From positions 1 to 32,332 of the forward strand of contig JACVZY010000032.1 of assembly GCA_014654705.1 (NCBI GenBank): 32,332 nucleotides of DNA. The letters are read 5' to 3'. Origin of the DNA: Ignavibacteria bacterium (lineage in GTDB: Bacteria > Bacteroidota > Ignavibacteria > Kapaibacteriales > UBA4661). The stretch's first letter is position 1. Every line of letters begins with the position of its first letter. Positions 1 through 8,005 of the stretch are shown one piece after another. Below the pieces are notes generated by a model, which was not told where the DNA came from, did not search any database, and saw only the letters and a program-made list of their open reading frames with translations. Position numbers and translations under genes: made by a program.

Positions 1-75
1 TCTTCTATCACGATTATCTGGGCAATCCAGTTTTAACTTTTAATTGGCATCAATAGGCAAAAAACACACCCTTGA

Positions 76-97
76 CTTGCTGCCTCCACGCAGCAGG
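76..97 (+). other. Short hairpin upstream of the first gene
   Basis: The arms 76-83 and 90-97 pair over 8 bp (one G-T pair) around a 6-base loop. A T-rich stretch follows, with long T runs near 104-121. It could be the terminator of a gene to the left of the window or a hairpin in the leader of the barrel gene at 133. Nothing else in 1-132 is recognisable. Confidence 0.3.
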
Positions 98-132
98 AGA
101 GGATTTTATTTTCCATTTTTTTACAAACTGTT

Positions 133-687
133 ATGAATCGCATTCGTTTAACCCCTTCTCGTTTGGTTCTTTTGGCACTGGTGTTCACCGTATTAGGCGC
201 GTTGCCTACCCGTGCCTTTGCACAACTCAGCCCCAATCCAAACTTCCATAATAAAGATTTTTATATCGGTCCCCGTGTAGGCTTGGGCGGTATCGGTGGT
301 GCGGGCTTGGGTTTAGGAGCAAACGCAGAATATGGCATCACGCCGCAAATCGGCATTACCGGAACCTTTGGTTGGTCGAGTTATTCGTTTGGTTATACCG
401 CGTATTCATGGACGTACACTAATCTCATTTTTGCTGTCGGCGGAAATTATCACCTGGACATTCTGAAAGTGAAAAATCTTGATACCTACGCCGGTATCGG
501 CTTGGGCTGGAATGTAGGGTCGGTTGCTTCCAGTGATACACAGTACCCCTATAGCGGTTCGTATGGCGGATTTTTCTGGGATTTGCGTGTGGGAGGGCGA
601 TATTTCTTCTCGAATAATTTGGCTGCAACGGCGGAATTGGGCTATGGCTTCGGTTATTTGCGTTTGGGTATTGATATTAAACTATAA
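133..687 (+). CDS. Small outer-membrane beta-barrel protein
   Basis: A 184-residue protein with a clear signal peptide: basic start (MNRIR), hydrophobic core, and cleavage likely after the AFA at about residues 28-30. The mature part is a series of short alternating strands rich in Gly, Tyr and Phe, with conspicuous GLGG/GLGLG stretches, and it ends on a strand finishing in IDIKL. This is the pattern of small OmpA/OmpX-like or 'outer membrane protein beta-barrel' domain proteins of about 8 strands. No OmpA peptidoglycan-binding domain, enzyme motif or Cys is present. It stands alone: the next gene to the right is on the other strand. The specific role is unknown. I infer an integral outer-membrane protein. 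Confidence 0.75.
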   Translation: MNRIRLTPSRLVLLALVFTVLGALPTRAFAQLSPNPNFHNKDFYIGPRVGLGGIGGAGLGLGANAEYGITPQIGITGTFGWSSYSFGYTAYSWTYTNLIFAVGGNYHLDILKVKNLDTYAGIGLGWNVGSVASSDTQYPYSGSYGGFFWDLRVGGRYFFSNNLAATAELGYGFGYLRLGIDIKL

Positions 688-766
688 GCTCAGAATTCTA
701 TCCGTAAACAGCAATTGCTTGTCACTTCCCCTTTTCAAAAGTCATATGCTCGGCAAACCCTTCTAA

Positions 767-907
767 TCTGCGAAGTATAAAATTACTCAGCCCAAAACGG
801 TGATAGATTTCATTGTGAACGGCGAACCGCACAAAGCAGTCATAGATCCTTACAACAAACTCATAGACCGCATTCCGAAAGACAACGTGAAGGAAGTGAG
901 TAAGTAA
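767..907 (+). pseudogene. Relic of an M1-aminopeptidase C-terminus
   Basis: An in-frame stretch of 46 codons bounded by stops at 764-766 and 905-907 has no start codon or ribosome site. It contains the residues IDPYNKLIDRIPKDNV. This resembles the extreme C-terminus of the large Bacteroidota membrane proteins that fuse ABC-permease helices to an M1 metallopeptidase domain, where an xIDPYNKLIDR-type ending recurs. The rest of such a gene (over 1000 codons) is missing, and the sequence before 767 does not continue it in any frame I can recognise. I read it as a leftover of a deletion or rearrangement between the barrel gene and the cytochrome peroxidase. The family call rests on memory of the motif only. 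Confidence 0.45.
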
Positions 908-917
908 GTCTTGAATC

Positions 918-965
918 AAAAAAGAGAGAAGCCCCCCAAACAAAGTTTGGCGGGCTTCTCTCTTT
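918..965 (-). terminator. Rho-independent terminator of the cytochrome peroxidase gene
   Basis: A perfect 14-bp inverted repeat (arms 921-934 and 952-965, 17-base loop) with GC-rich inner pairs lies just past the stop codon at 986. Read on the minus strand, the stem runs into six T residues (complement of 918-923). It therefore best serves the minus-strand gene, though the plus-strand side is also fairly T-rich. Confidence 0.8.
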
Positions 966-985
966 CTAACACAATCGTACATTCT

Positions 986-2248
986 TTACGGCAAGACCGC
1001 AAACGGATTAGAAAAGCGCGTGTCCTTGATAAATTCTGCATCGGTGAGCGTTTTCAAAAATGCGACCAGTGCTTGTTTGTCGGCGGTGGACAGGTTCAGA
1101 CGGCGCGGTGTGTTTGCTTGATTGTTTGCACGGAGTTGGTTGCTCAGGTTCGGGTGCGGCTGCACTCGTGAATTGTAATGCTCCACCACATCTTCAAGCG
1201 TCAGCAAGCGCCCGTCGTGCATATACGGAGCGGTCAGTTCGATATTGCGCAGCGACGGCACGCGGAAGCGTCCGGCATCACGCTGATTGCCCGTTACCTC
1301 GGCAAGTCCTAAGTCTGTTGTAGAAACTGCGTCCAGTCCATTGTTCTCCGGTCGTTCCATGATGAGTTGTCGTGTGCCATGGCAGGTAGCACAGTTGCCG
1401 TCGCGTCCGTTGAAGATAGCGCGTCCACGATTTTCTTGAGCGGTAAAGTTTTGGAAGTTCGTTTGCAAACCAATGTCGAATTTGCTGCGGTAGGTGATGA
1501 GTGAGCGCATAAACTGCGCCAGTGCTTTGGCGATGCGGTCGGACGTAACGTCTGCCGAACCGAATGCGGAAGCGAAAAGCGGTTTGTAATAATCCGTTTG
1601 CGCAAGGCGTTTGGTGAGCGAGTCCAGCGTCATCCCCATTTCTGTTGGGTCTTGAATCGGCGCAAGCGCCTGAATCTCCAGCGTTGCGGCGCGAGTATCC
1701 CAGAAAAATCCCATTGTAGCGGCGCCGCCTCTTCCATTACCGCCACCACCGTCAGCATCAATGTAGGCAATGTTGTTCAGGCTCATCGAATGTCGCCGCG
1801 TTTGTCCGCCCATAAATCCTTCGCTGAGACGTTTGTTGTCGGTGAACGCAAGTTCTTGTTTGTGGCAGGTGGCGCAGGCGGTATTGTTATTGAGCGAAAG
1901 TTTTTTGTCGTAGAAGAGTACGCGCCCCAGCGTTGCTCCGGCATCGGTAACGGGATTGTCCGCAGGTGCGACGTACCGAGCGGCGTTGTCATTGACAAAA
2001 TGCGCCGGAAGAAGATGAATGGTGCTGTAGGCAATTCTTGTCGCGGGCAGAATTGGTGCCGCGCTTTCGATTGCAGTCGCAGTAGAGTTGTTGGTGGTGA
2101 TAGGCAAAAATGCGTCAATTGGTGCATTTGTACTGTTACATCCCGCCACTGTTGCCCCAAGTAACGTAACGGTCGCAAGCAGACAAAGTGCTCTGATGGC
2201 AAATGGCACGTTCTTTTGGACTGTCTGGAGGTTGCAGAAGGTTTTCAT
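986..2248 (-). CDS. Di-heme cytochrome c peroxidase (MauG/CcpA family), lipoprotein
   Basis: A 420-residue protein. Residues 1-37 form a lipoprotein signal ending in the lipobox VAGC (Cys37), so the protein is probably anchored in a periplasm-facing membrane leaflet. Two heme c sites are visible, CATCH at 125-129 and CATCH at 286-290. The family block LGRVLFYDKKLS sits before the first, and PYMHDG (Met343, likely axial ligand of the high-potential heme) after the second. Bacterial members reduce hydrogen peroxide with electrons from small cytochromes or cupredoxins. MauG-like members instead oxidise other substrates, and the sequence alone does not separate the two. The window also encodes a monoheme cytochrome c at 13605 that could be a donor, which is inference. 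It is transcribed alone and closed by the terminator at 918-965. Confidence 0.9.
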   Translation of the reverse strand: MKTFCNLQTVQKNVPFAIRALCLLATVTLLGATVAGCNSTNAPIDAFLPITTNNSTATAIESAAPILPATRIAYSTIHLLPAHFVNDNAARYVAPADNPVTDAGATLGRVLFYDKKLSLNNNTACATCHKQELAFTDNKRLSEGFMGGQTRRHSMSLNNIAYIDADGGGGNGRGGAATMGFFWDTRAATLEIQALAPIQDPTEMGMTLDSLTKRLAQTDYYKPLFASAFGSADVTSDRIAKALAQFMRSLITYRSKFDIGLQTNFQNFTAQENRGRAIFNGRDGNCATCHGTRQLIMERPENNGLDAVSTTDLGLAEVTGNQRDAGRFRVPSLRNIELTAPYMHDGRLLTLEDVVEHYNSRVQPHPNLSNQLRANNQANTPRRLNLSTADKQALVAFLKTLTDAEFIKDTRFSNPFAVLP

Positions 2249-2528
2249 GATGTTTTTGAAATAGTGGTGTAAGAATATGGAATAAATTTTGCATTAACTT
2301 AAGTTACAAGATTGATATCAAGACATTAAGTTTTGGTGTTGCCTAAAATCAAGAACAAATCATTGTAAAAAAAGATACAAAATAATGAGAAAATAGAAAA
2401 TGACCCTTACGCCATTGCTACCACGAACGGGTATTGCTGCCATTTGGAGGCACGGGCAACATTATGAATACACAAGATATGAAATGCGGAAATATAGTTA
2501 CCTGCTTGGTAGGAGTAAAAAAATATAA
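2249..2528. other. Intergenic stretch with no recognised gene
   Basis: About 350 bases separate the start of the cytochrome peroxidase (2248) and the end of the response regulator (2597). The part next to 2248 is AT-rich and must hold the peroxidase promoter on the minus strand, but I find no good TTTG/TAnnTTTG pair there. A short plus-strand reading frame at 2434-2640 has basic, low-information sequence and runs across the terminator at 2529-2566, so I do not treat it as a gene. Confidence 0.5.
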
Positions 2529-2566
2529 AAGCCTTCCGAAAAGCAAAAGACTTTTCAGGAAGGCTT
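2519..2566 (-). terminator. Rho-independent terminator after the response regulator
   Basis: The arms 2529-2543 and 2551-2566 form a stem of 9 plus 6 bp with one bulged A and a 7-base loop. On the minus strand the stem is followed by a T-rich tail (complement of 2519-2530). It lies about 30 bases past the response-regulator stop and closes the transcript that starts with the LytTR gene. Confidence 0.8.
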
Positions 2567-2596
2567 CGTTGTGGACGGTGAAAACTAAGCGTTTCT

Positions 2597-2986
2597 TTAG
2601 GCGAGGATGTGCTGGCGCACGGCGGGAATCAGGTCATTGACCATGCTTGTTTTTTTTACCCAGCCGGCTGCTCCAACTTCTTCGGCTACATTTTTCAGTA
2701 CGGCGCTGTTTTGTGCGCTAACAATTAACACCGGAATATGCTGATGTGTCGGCGAGCTTTTGAGTTTTTTAATAATATCAATCCCATTCATCCCCCGCAT
2801 TTCAAAGTCGGATATTAGCAGTCGTGGAAGCGGTTCGCTAGAAAATAATTCCTCCAAAAGCGGGTCGGCATGATGAAAATCTTTGACCACATAATTTTCC
2901 CGCTCCAACATGAAAACAATGCCTGCGCGAACAAGATTGTTGTCCTCGACAACAAAAATATCAGCTCCGCGTTGAGAGATAGACAT
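2597..2986 (-). CDS. Single-domain response regulator (CheY-like receiver)
   Basis: A receiver domain of 129 residues with no output domain. The acidic pocket is present (VVEDNN, Glu14/Asp15), as are the phosphoacceptor Asp60 in LLISDFEM, Ser90 in VLIVSAQ and the conserved Lys in WVKK (111). The start at 2986 is chosen because an AAAGGGA ribosome site precedes it and because the receiver fold begins directly after it. A longer frame reaches 3118 but adds 44 residues unlike any receiver N-terminus and has no ribosome site. It follows the PAS-LytTR gene on the same strand with about 145 bases between them, so co-transcription is likely. Being a lone receiver, it must act through a partner protein. 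The kinase at 5522 and the large kinase at 9974, neither of which has a receiver, are obvious candidates. Confidence 0.88.
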   Translation of the reverse strand: MSISQRGADIFVVEDNNLVRAGIVFMLERENYVVKDFHHADPLLEELFSSEPLPRLLISDFEMRGMNGIDIIKKLKSSPTHQHIPVLIVSAQNSAVLKNVAEEVGAAGWVKKTSMVNDLIPAVRQHILA

Positions 2987-3130
2987 AACAGTTTCCCTTT
3001 GACAGAATATCGGACGTGTAAGTGCACCAAATATATTAAGCGTAAATTTGCTCATATACACGATGCTTTCCCAATGCGATTCGACCAACGCCCTTTTGTT
3101 TTCGACTAACAGACCCATTTACTCGACGAA

Positions 3131-5209
3131 CTACCGCACCACTGAAAGGAAATGCGCTTTATAGCCGCGAGAAACTTTGACTTGCGCACCATTAAGCATT
3201 GTAAGAATGATCACCTTTTCGTCATGCTTCCACGACCGAATGGCATCAAGATTCACAATAGTGGAACGGTGGACGCGGATATATCCTTGCTTGAGCAAAC
3301 GCTCTTCCCACTTGCCCAGTGCACCGAAGGTGAGATAATGCTTCCCGGAGTGCGTGAAAAAGCGAGTATAATCTTTTGCACCTTCCAGATATGCAATATC
3401 ATCGCGCACATTCAGCACCACATTCCCCTGCGTGGCAGTTGAAATGGTGATATATTCAGCAATGGTGGCATTTGGGCTGAGTAATTCCGAAGCCTGTTTT
3501 TCTTGCCCGAGCGCAGTCTGTTTTAATTCCAAACGCTTGGTAATGTCCAGCGCAGTAAAGGAAACACCTCTGACCCGACCATCTGCGTCAATGACAGGAA
3601 TATAGCGGAACTCGAACCGAATCATACCTGCATTGGGAATGTCTGCAGAGCGCTCTAGTTGGATTGTTTCGCCTTGCAATGCTCTACGGAAATTCTCTTC
3701 AAACTGCTCTTTGTGCTCCGACAGAATATAATTGCGCACATCATCGCCGACGACCATTTCTTTTCCAAACGCCCTCCGAGTGCTCACAGCCGCAGCGCTA
3801 TTGAAAGCCAGAATGCTGAAATCAGTGTTGATAAGATACAGCAACTGCACTGAAGAATCAAATAACGCATTCAAACTTGCTTCCAGTATTTTATGTTTTT
3901 CTGCGGTTCTATCATGCTCTGTAACTGCTCTGGAGATACCGAAAACACCAATGAGAGAACCTTGATCATCAAAAACGGGAATATCGGTTACATGAACATC
4001 GAAGCGTGTCCCGTCCTTGTGCCGGACAGCGAATTGCCCCGACCAGCGCTCGCCTTTGGCTAAGTCGGTGAATATTCTTTGCGCTTCTTCTTGATGTTGA
4101 TTGCTGACGATGATTTCCGTTATCATCTCGCCTATTGCCTCTTCCGCCGTCCAGCCGTAGAGCGCTTCGGCAGCAGTGTTCCAGTAAATAATTTTTCCCT
4201 CAACGTCGGTGGCAATCACGGAATCGCCTATATTATTCAGCAGTTCAGCTTTGAACCGAAGCCTTCTTTCCTCATCTTTTCGCTTAGTAATATTTGTTTG
4301 AATGCTAATGAACCCCTTCAAAGTACCATCATCATCGAAGATGGGGTCAGTCTTGCTATGCACCCAATACATTTTTTTACTTTTGGTATAATTGACCAAT
4401 TCGACTTCAAACCCTTCGGCACGCCCCATAGCTTCTCGCATGGCAAGTATTGTTTTCCAGTCGGTCTCCGCACCTTGTAATAAAGCACCAGGCTTTTTCC
4501 CAAGTGCTTCGGCAAAGGTGTATTCGGTCAGCATTGTAAAGCCATCGTTGACCCACGTAATACGCCTCGCAGCGTCGGTGATAATAATGGCATTCGTCGT
4601 TTTGCTTGCCACCATAGAGAGCTTTTTTAACTGCTCTTCGGCTTGCTTGTGAGCATTGATATCCACAAAAGTCAGACGGCAGGAACGTGCGCTGTCGCTC
4701 ATTCTGGCTTCAATATGCACCCAAAACGGTTCCTGCCCGGAGCGCAGAAAAATTGCCGTGGCACTACAATTTTTTTTCTCACTCACATCCTTCAAGAGCG
4801 CACGGACGACGGCATGAGAGTCGGCAGCAACCAGAAACCACAATCGTGAGCCAATAAGCTCGTCGCGTTGTATTCCAAGCAACTGCGCAGCGGTACGATT
4901 TGCTTTGGTGATCACGCCATCATCGCGTGAAACGGTGCAGTACCCGACGGGAGCAGAATCGTAGAGGTCGTTGTAGAGTTCTGCGTACCGCTTCAGTTGC
5001 ACATCGCTTTCGACTTTCATTTGCCAAAGATTCTCGTTCTGCACCTCAAGTTCGATGATGTGAATCTGTAGTTCGTAGAGAAGACGAAGTGTTTCTTGTT
5101 TGGTTTTCGGGAGCACAAGTTGATTATCCCCATTGCCCAAACGCTCTTCGGCTTTCAGGCGCAGCTTCTCACGCAGTTCGTCCGGTGTAGAAAAAGTAAA
5201 TTTTTTCAT
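3131..5209 (-). CDS. Multi-PAS transcriptional regulator with C-terminal LytTR DNA-binding domain
   Basis: A 692-residue soluble protein. An N-terminal helical segment (about 1-70, probable coiled coil) is followed by four PAS domains at roughly 70-190, 195-315, 320-440 and 445-565. Each ends in the usual DIT/NIT-like linker, as in FVDINAHKQAEEQ and IQTNITKRK. The last 100 residues are a LytTR domain, recognised by AYLEGAKDY, YIRVHRSTIVNLDAI and VKVSRGYK. There is no kinase, receiver or membrane segment, so signals must reach the DNA-binding domain straight through the PAS sensors. The second PAS has a LOV-like GALLQGAETD stretch, but the Cys that makes the flavin bond in LOV domains is absent. 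The upstream region (5210-5410) has a cluster of TACGTG repeats overlapping a candidate promoter, which suggests autoregulation. Ligands are unknown. Confidence 0.9.
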   Translation of the reverse strand: MKKFTFSTPDELREKLRLKAEERLGNGDNQLVLPKTKQETLRLLYELQIHIIELEVQNENLWQMKVESDVQLKRYAELYNDLYDSAPVGYCTVSRDDGVITKANRTAAQLLGIQRDELIGSRLWFLVAADSHAVVRALLKDVSEKKNCSATAIFLRSGQEPFWVHIEARMSDSARSCRLTFVDINAHKQAEEQLKKLSMVASKTTNAIIITDAARRITWVNDGFTMLTEYTFAEALGKKPGALLQGAETDWKTILAMREAMGRAEGFEVELVNYTKSKKMYWVHSKTDPIFDDDGTLKGFISIQTNITKRKDEERRLRFKAELLNNIGDSVIATDVEGKIIYWNTAAEALYGWTAEEAIGEMITEIIVSNQHQEEAQRIFTDLAKGERWSGQFAVRHKDGTRFDVHVTDIPVFDDQGSLIGVFGISRAVTEHDRTAEKHKILEASLNALFDSSVQLLYLINTDFSILAFNSAAAVSTRRAFGKEMVVGDDVRNYILSEHKEQFEENFRRALQGETIQLERSADIPNAGMIRFEFRYIPVIDADGRVRGVSFTALDITKRLELKQTALGQEKQASELLSPNATIAEYITISTATQGNVVLNVRDDIAYLEGAKDYTRFFTHSGKHYLTFGALGKWEERLLKQGYIRVHRSTIVNLDAIRSWKHDEKVIILTMLNGAQVKVSRGYKAHFLSVVR

Positions 5210-5286
5210 GGAATTTCCGATTGGGTATTATCATTGATACTATCAAATCAAATTCTGCGCTTACCATAGCCACAAACTATAGAGCA

Positions 5287-5318
5287 CAAAATTACGTGAT
5301 TTCCCCTAGCGATACAAT
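5287..5318 (-). promoter_or_regulatory. Candidate Bacteroidota-type promoter of the PAS-LytTR gene
   Basis: On the minus strand, 5294-5287 reads TAATTTTG, an exact match to the Bacteroidota -7 element TAnnTTTG. About 20 bases upstream (5318-5315) lies ATTG, a three-of-four match to the -33 TTTG. The predicted transcript start is roughly 70 bases before the ATG at 5209. One TACGTGAT repeat (5293-5300) overlaps the -7 element. Confidence 0.45.
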
Positions 5319-5381
5319 ACGGCAATATACGTGATAATTACGGGCGTAAAGCAAAGAATAGCACACGTAAATTTACGTGAA
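5293..5381. repeat. Cluster of TACGTG repeats and palindromes (candidate operator)
   Basis: The divergent intergenic region holds TACGTGAT at 5293-5300 and 5328-5335 and TACGTGAA at 5374-5381. The last is part of a perfect 16-bp palindrome CACGTAAATTTACGTG at 5364-5379. An imperfect palindrome TTACG-gg-CGTAA lies at 5338-5349. The elements lie between the LytTR regulator and the divergent kinase gene and overlap the predicted regulator promoter, so a shared regulatory site is likely. LytTR proteins usually bind paired direct repeats. That the neighbouring LytTR protein binds here is inference. Confidence 0.6.
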
Positions 5382-5521
5382 ATGCACCAAGAAACAAGTT
5401 AATTTACCGAATGGCGAAAAATATTTTCTCCCTCTGTGCAGAATACGAACGTAATTATGGAGCTTGGTGTTTAGTAGCTATTCGACCTATCATTTTTTCT
5501 ACTCTAACGAGGCATTTTTGT

Positions 5522-6496
5522 ATGGATAAATTGTATATCGACCTTGCTCCCAACAACCTATCCAATATGCACCCGTCTCGTTACGACGGCACAGGCTTTA
5601 GCGTAACAATGCGTGATTTTTCACTAGCCGATGCCGCCATTTTGAAGACGCTCTACGAACACATCAAAACCGTGTACGACCTCTGGCTATATATGAAAGA
5701 TGCTCCGCAGTATGCGCTCTTCAAACCTTCTATTGAATTATTTAGCTCCTTAGAGATGGTTGCATCGGTCAGAGATTTGGGAGCAAATTCGGAATACGCG
5801 GAAGATTCCATGCAGAAGATTCTCCACGATATTCGCGGCGGTGCTACAACCGCAATGATAAGCTGCGCCGAGCGCATTTCATATATGAATCAATACCACG
5901 ATGTCGAGCTGATGCGAAGATTTGTCTTTCTTGCCCGCGACCAAGCGAAAATGATGCGGAGCGCCATTGAAGACATCGACCCATTTACCCGTGCTGCTGA
6001 CGAGCGCTTTCGCATCCATTCTGTTTATGATTACGTCAAAAAGTGGAACAATTTTGAATATCACACCCCCAAGGGTACTATCATGGTGAAGGTTCAGTGC
6101 TATTTTGAAGGGAACGTGACGACGTGCTGCTTAGAAGCCTCAGCGCTGGACAGAGTCGTGTATAACTACATCAACAACGCGATGCGTTTTGCGGCAAGCG
6201 ACGTAATCACCCTCACAATATTGCCCATTGGTAACGTCCTCCGATGGGTAATAGAAAACGACGTTGAGCCGCACAATCTGCACTGGCTAGAGCAAAACAT
6301 TGGCAATAATGCACAAGTGCTCTACAAAGGTGGCATCACCAATGGCGGCAACGGGATTGGCTTGGCAAATTGCGCAGAAATTGTTTCTGCCAGTTTCAGC
6401 ATCAAACCCTCCGAGGCTATTGAGCAGGGATACGTCGGGGCAAAAGTTATTGGTTCTAGGTATTACGGCTGGTTTCACTGGAACGCTGTGCAGTAG
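5522..6496 (+). CDS. Compact cytoplasmic histidine kinase
   Basis: A soluble protein of 324 residues from this start. The phosphorylation motif LHDIRGG (His102) begins the dimerisation helix. The ATPase half has an N box NYINNAMRF (215-223) and a G box GGNGIGLANCAEIV (275-288). There is no membrane segment, PAS or HAMP domain. The first 90 residues are the only sensory part and match no family I know. I chose the ATG at 5522 because AACGAGG lies 9 bases before it. An upstream in-frame ATG at 5411 would add 37 residues but lacks a ribosome site. It is divergent from the PAS-LytTR/receiver transcript and shares its operator-like region, so it may phosphorylate the lone receiver at 2597. Kinase function is well supported, the partner is inferred. 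Confidence 0.82.
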   Translation: MDKLYIDLAPNNLSNMHPSRYDGTGFSVTMRDFSLADAAILKTLYEHIKTVYDLWLYMKDAPQYALFKPSIELFSSLEMVASVRDLGANSEYAEDSMQKILHDIRGGATTAMISCAERISYMNQYHDVELMRRFVFLARDQAKMMRSAIEDIDPFTRAADERFRIHSVYDYVKKWNNFEYHTPKGTIMVKVQCYFEGNVTTCCLEASALDRVVYNYINNAMRFAASDVITLTILPIGNVLRWVIENDVEPHNLHWLEQNIGNNAQVLYKGGITNGGNGIGLANCAEIVSASFSIKPSEAIEQGYVGAKVIGSRYYGWFHWNAVQ

Positions 6497-6548
6497 AGTT
6501 GTTCCCTATGCTTTGAGGACTCAACTGTGGGACAAAAAACCATCAGAT

Positions 6549-7934
6549 TCATTGCGGCGGCAACTGCAAACGCTCTTCTATTCCTGCTTTTGCAAATTCC
6601 GCTGTGATTTGCCGAAAAGCATCGTCGGCATTAAATTCTTCAATGGATTGGATTGTGCCGCAGATGCTCATCAGCACTTTGTCCTGAATCTGCCCGCGCT
6701 TCATGGCGACAGAATACGGAATACGGTGGAATGAGACCATCGCATATTTGGAAATAAATTTATCGGGAAAACGCTCCTCCAGCACAACTTCTGCTTTCTT
6801 TTTGAGCATAAAATCTTTATGTGCCACCAGATCGCGCATCTCCACGAAATTTTCCAGCGCTAAATCGGCAATCGCATCCGCATTTTCTTTTCGCATGGCG
6901 GAAAATTCGCTGAAGACTTTTTCCCAATCGGTGCCATATTTTTCAAGCAGCGTATCGAAGTAGTAGCAGTCCTCAAAGCCGCAGTTCATACCCTGTCCGA
7001 AAAATGGAACGATAGCGTGAGCCGCATCGCCCATAAGAAGCGCTTTCCCGCCGATATTCCACGGAGCACATTTTATGGTCAAGAGCGTACCAATCGGGTT
7101 GTGTGCGTAATCTTCCGTCAGGTCGGGCATCTCCGGCACAACGTCGGGCATGACCTCTTGGAAAAAGCGAAGAATTTTTTCGTTCGTGTTCAGCTCGCGT
7201 AAATTCGGCTCACCTTTGCTCTCGGACATAAAGAGTGTGCAGGTAAAATCACCTTCGATATTCGGCAGTGCAATCATCATGTAGGAGCCACGGGGCCAGA
7301 TGTGGAGCGCATTTTTCTCAATTCTAAAGCCGCCCGCCGCCGATGCCGGAATTGTTAGTTCTTTATAGCCGTAGTCTTCGTACTGTTGCGAGAAGTTGAA
7401 AAAACCACTTTTCAAAAATTCCATTCTGATTGCCGAAGCAGAGCCGTCCGTGCCGATAACGGTCGCGCCTGAAATACTGTGCTCTTTCCCTGCTACCTCA
7501 TCAATAAAATGTACTTCCCCGCTCTGCAAGTCTATGCCCGTGCACCGCTGCCCAAAGTGGAATCGCACATTGGGCGATTTCTCGGCTTCATCCATCAGTA
7601 TGACGTTCAGTTCTCTTCTGGAAATAGAATTGATATACTCATGTTCATTTTTGCTATACGGCTGAAAATTCAATTCGCCCGACACAGGATGAATCAGTCT
7701 TCCCTTCATAGCAACCGCCTTTGCCAATACTTTTTCCGCCAGCCCGACCTGAGCCAAAGCGTGTATGCCGCGCGTGGAAATAGCGAGGTTAATAGATTTT
7801 CCGGCGCTCATAGTCGTCATGCGCATATCGGCGCGGCGCTCAAAGACTTCCACAGCATAGCCACGACGAGAAAGAAAAATGGACAGAAGCGAACCTGTCA
7901 GTCCGGCTCCAACGATGATGATTGGTTTGTTCAT
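6549..7934 (-). CDS. kmo: Kynurenine 3-monooxygenase (FAD-dependent)
   Basis: A 461-residue flavoprotein hydroxylase of normal length for Kmo. It uses NADPH, O2 and FAD to convert L-kynurenine to 3-hydroxykynurenine in tryptophan breakdown. Visible features are the FAD dinucleotide fold IIIVGAGLTG (GxGxxG, 9-14), the Kmo-type stretch SAGKSINLAISTRGIHAL, and the second FAD motif GDAAHAIVPFFGQGMNCGFED starting at residue 302. The start at 7934 places the FAD fold at the very N-terminus. An in-frame upstream extension of 37 codons is rejected because it would run into the cyclase gene. It lies 71 bases downstream of the cyclase gene on the same strand and may share its transcript. No kynureninase, tryptophan dioxygenase or 3-hydroxyanthranilate gene is in the window, so any pathway must be completed elsewhere. 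Confidence 0.93.
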   Translation of the reverse strand: MNKPIIIVGAGLTGSLLSIFLSRRGYAVEVFERRADMRMTTMSAGKSINLAISTRGIHALAQVGLAEKVLAKAVAMKGRLIHPVSGELNFQPYSKNEHEYINSISRRELNVILMDEAEKSPNVRFHFGQRCTGIDLQSGEVHFIDEVAGKEHSISGATVIGTDGSASAIRMEFLKSGFFNFSQQYEDYGYKELTIPASAAGGFRIEKNALHIWPRGSYMMIALPNIEGDFTCTLFMSESKGEPNLRELNTNEKILRFFQEVMPDVVPEMPDLTEDYAHNPIGTLLTIKCAPWNIGGKALLMGDAAHAIVPFFGQGMNCGFEDCYYFDTLLEKYGTDWEKVFSEFSAMRKENADAIADLALENFVEMRDLVAHKDFMLKKKAEVVLEERFPDKFISKYAMVSFHRIPYSVAMKRGQIQDKVLMSICGTIQSIEEFNADDAFRQITAEFAKAGIEERLQLPPQ

Positions 7935-8005
7935 GAGTGCGATATCGTTTGAATAAATGGTGTAGTTCAGTGTTTTGAATATTATGCAATAACATCTATC
8001 ATTTA

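Noticed and set aside
1598-2164. 188-codon plus-strand frame opposite the cytochrome peroxidase
   Set aside because: The basic, Cys/Arg-rich product is typical of an antisense shadow, and the minus-strand gene has two heme sites and a lipobox.
2434-2640. Short plus-strand frame in the 2249-2596 gap
   Set aside because: It spans the terminator hairpin at 2529-2566 and the end of the response regulator, and its product is short and basic without any pattern.
4440-4530. LOV photoreceptor domain in the second PAS of the LytTR protein
   Set aside because: The GALLQGAETD stretch resembles LOV, but the flavin-bonding Cys of the NCRFLQ motif is absent (GKKPGALLQ here).
6497-6548. Possible bidirectional terminator between the kinase and kmo
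   Set aside because: Only a weak 5-bp stem can be drawn and the A run is on the wrong side for the plus-strand gene.
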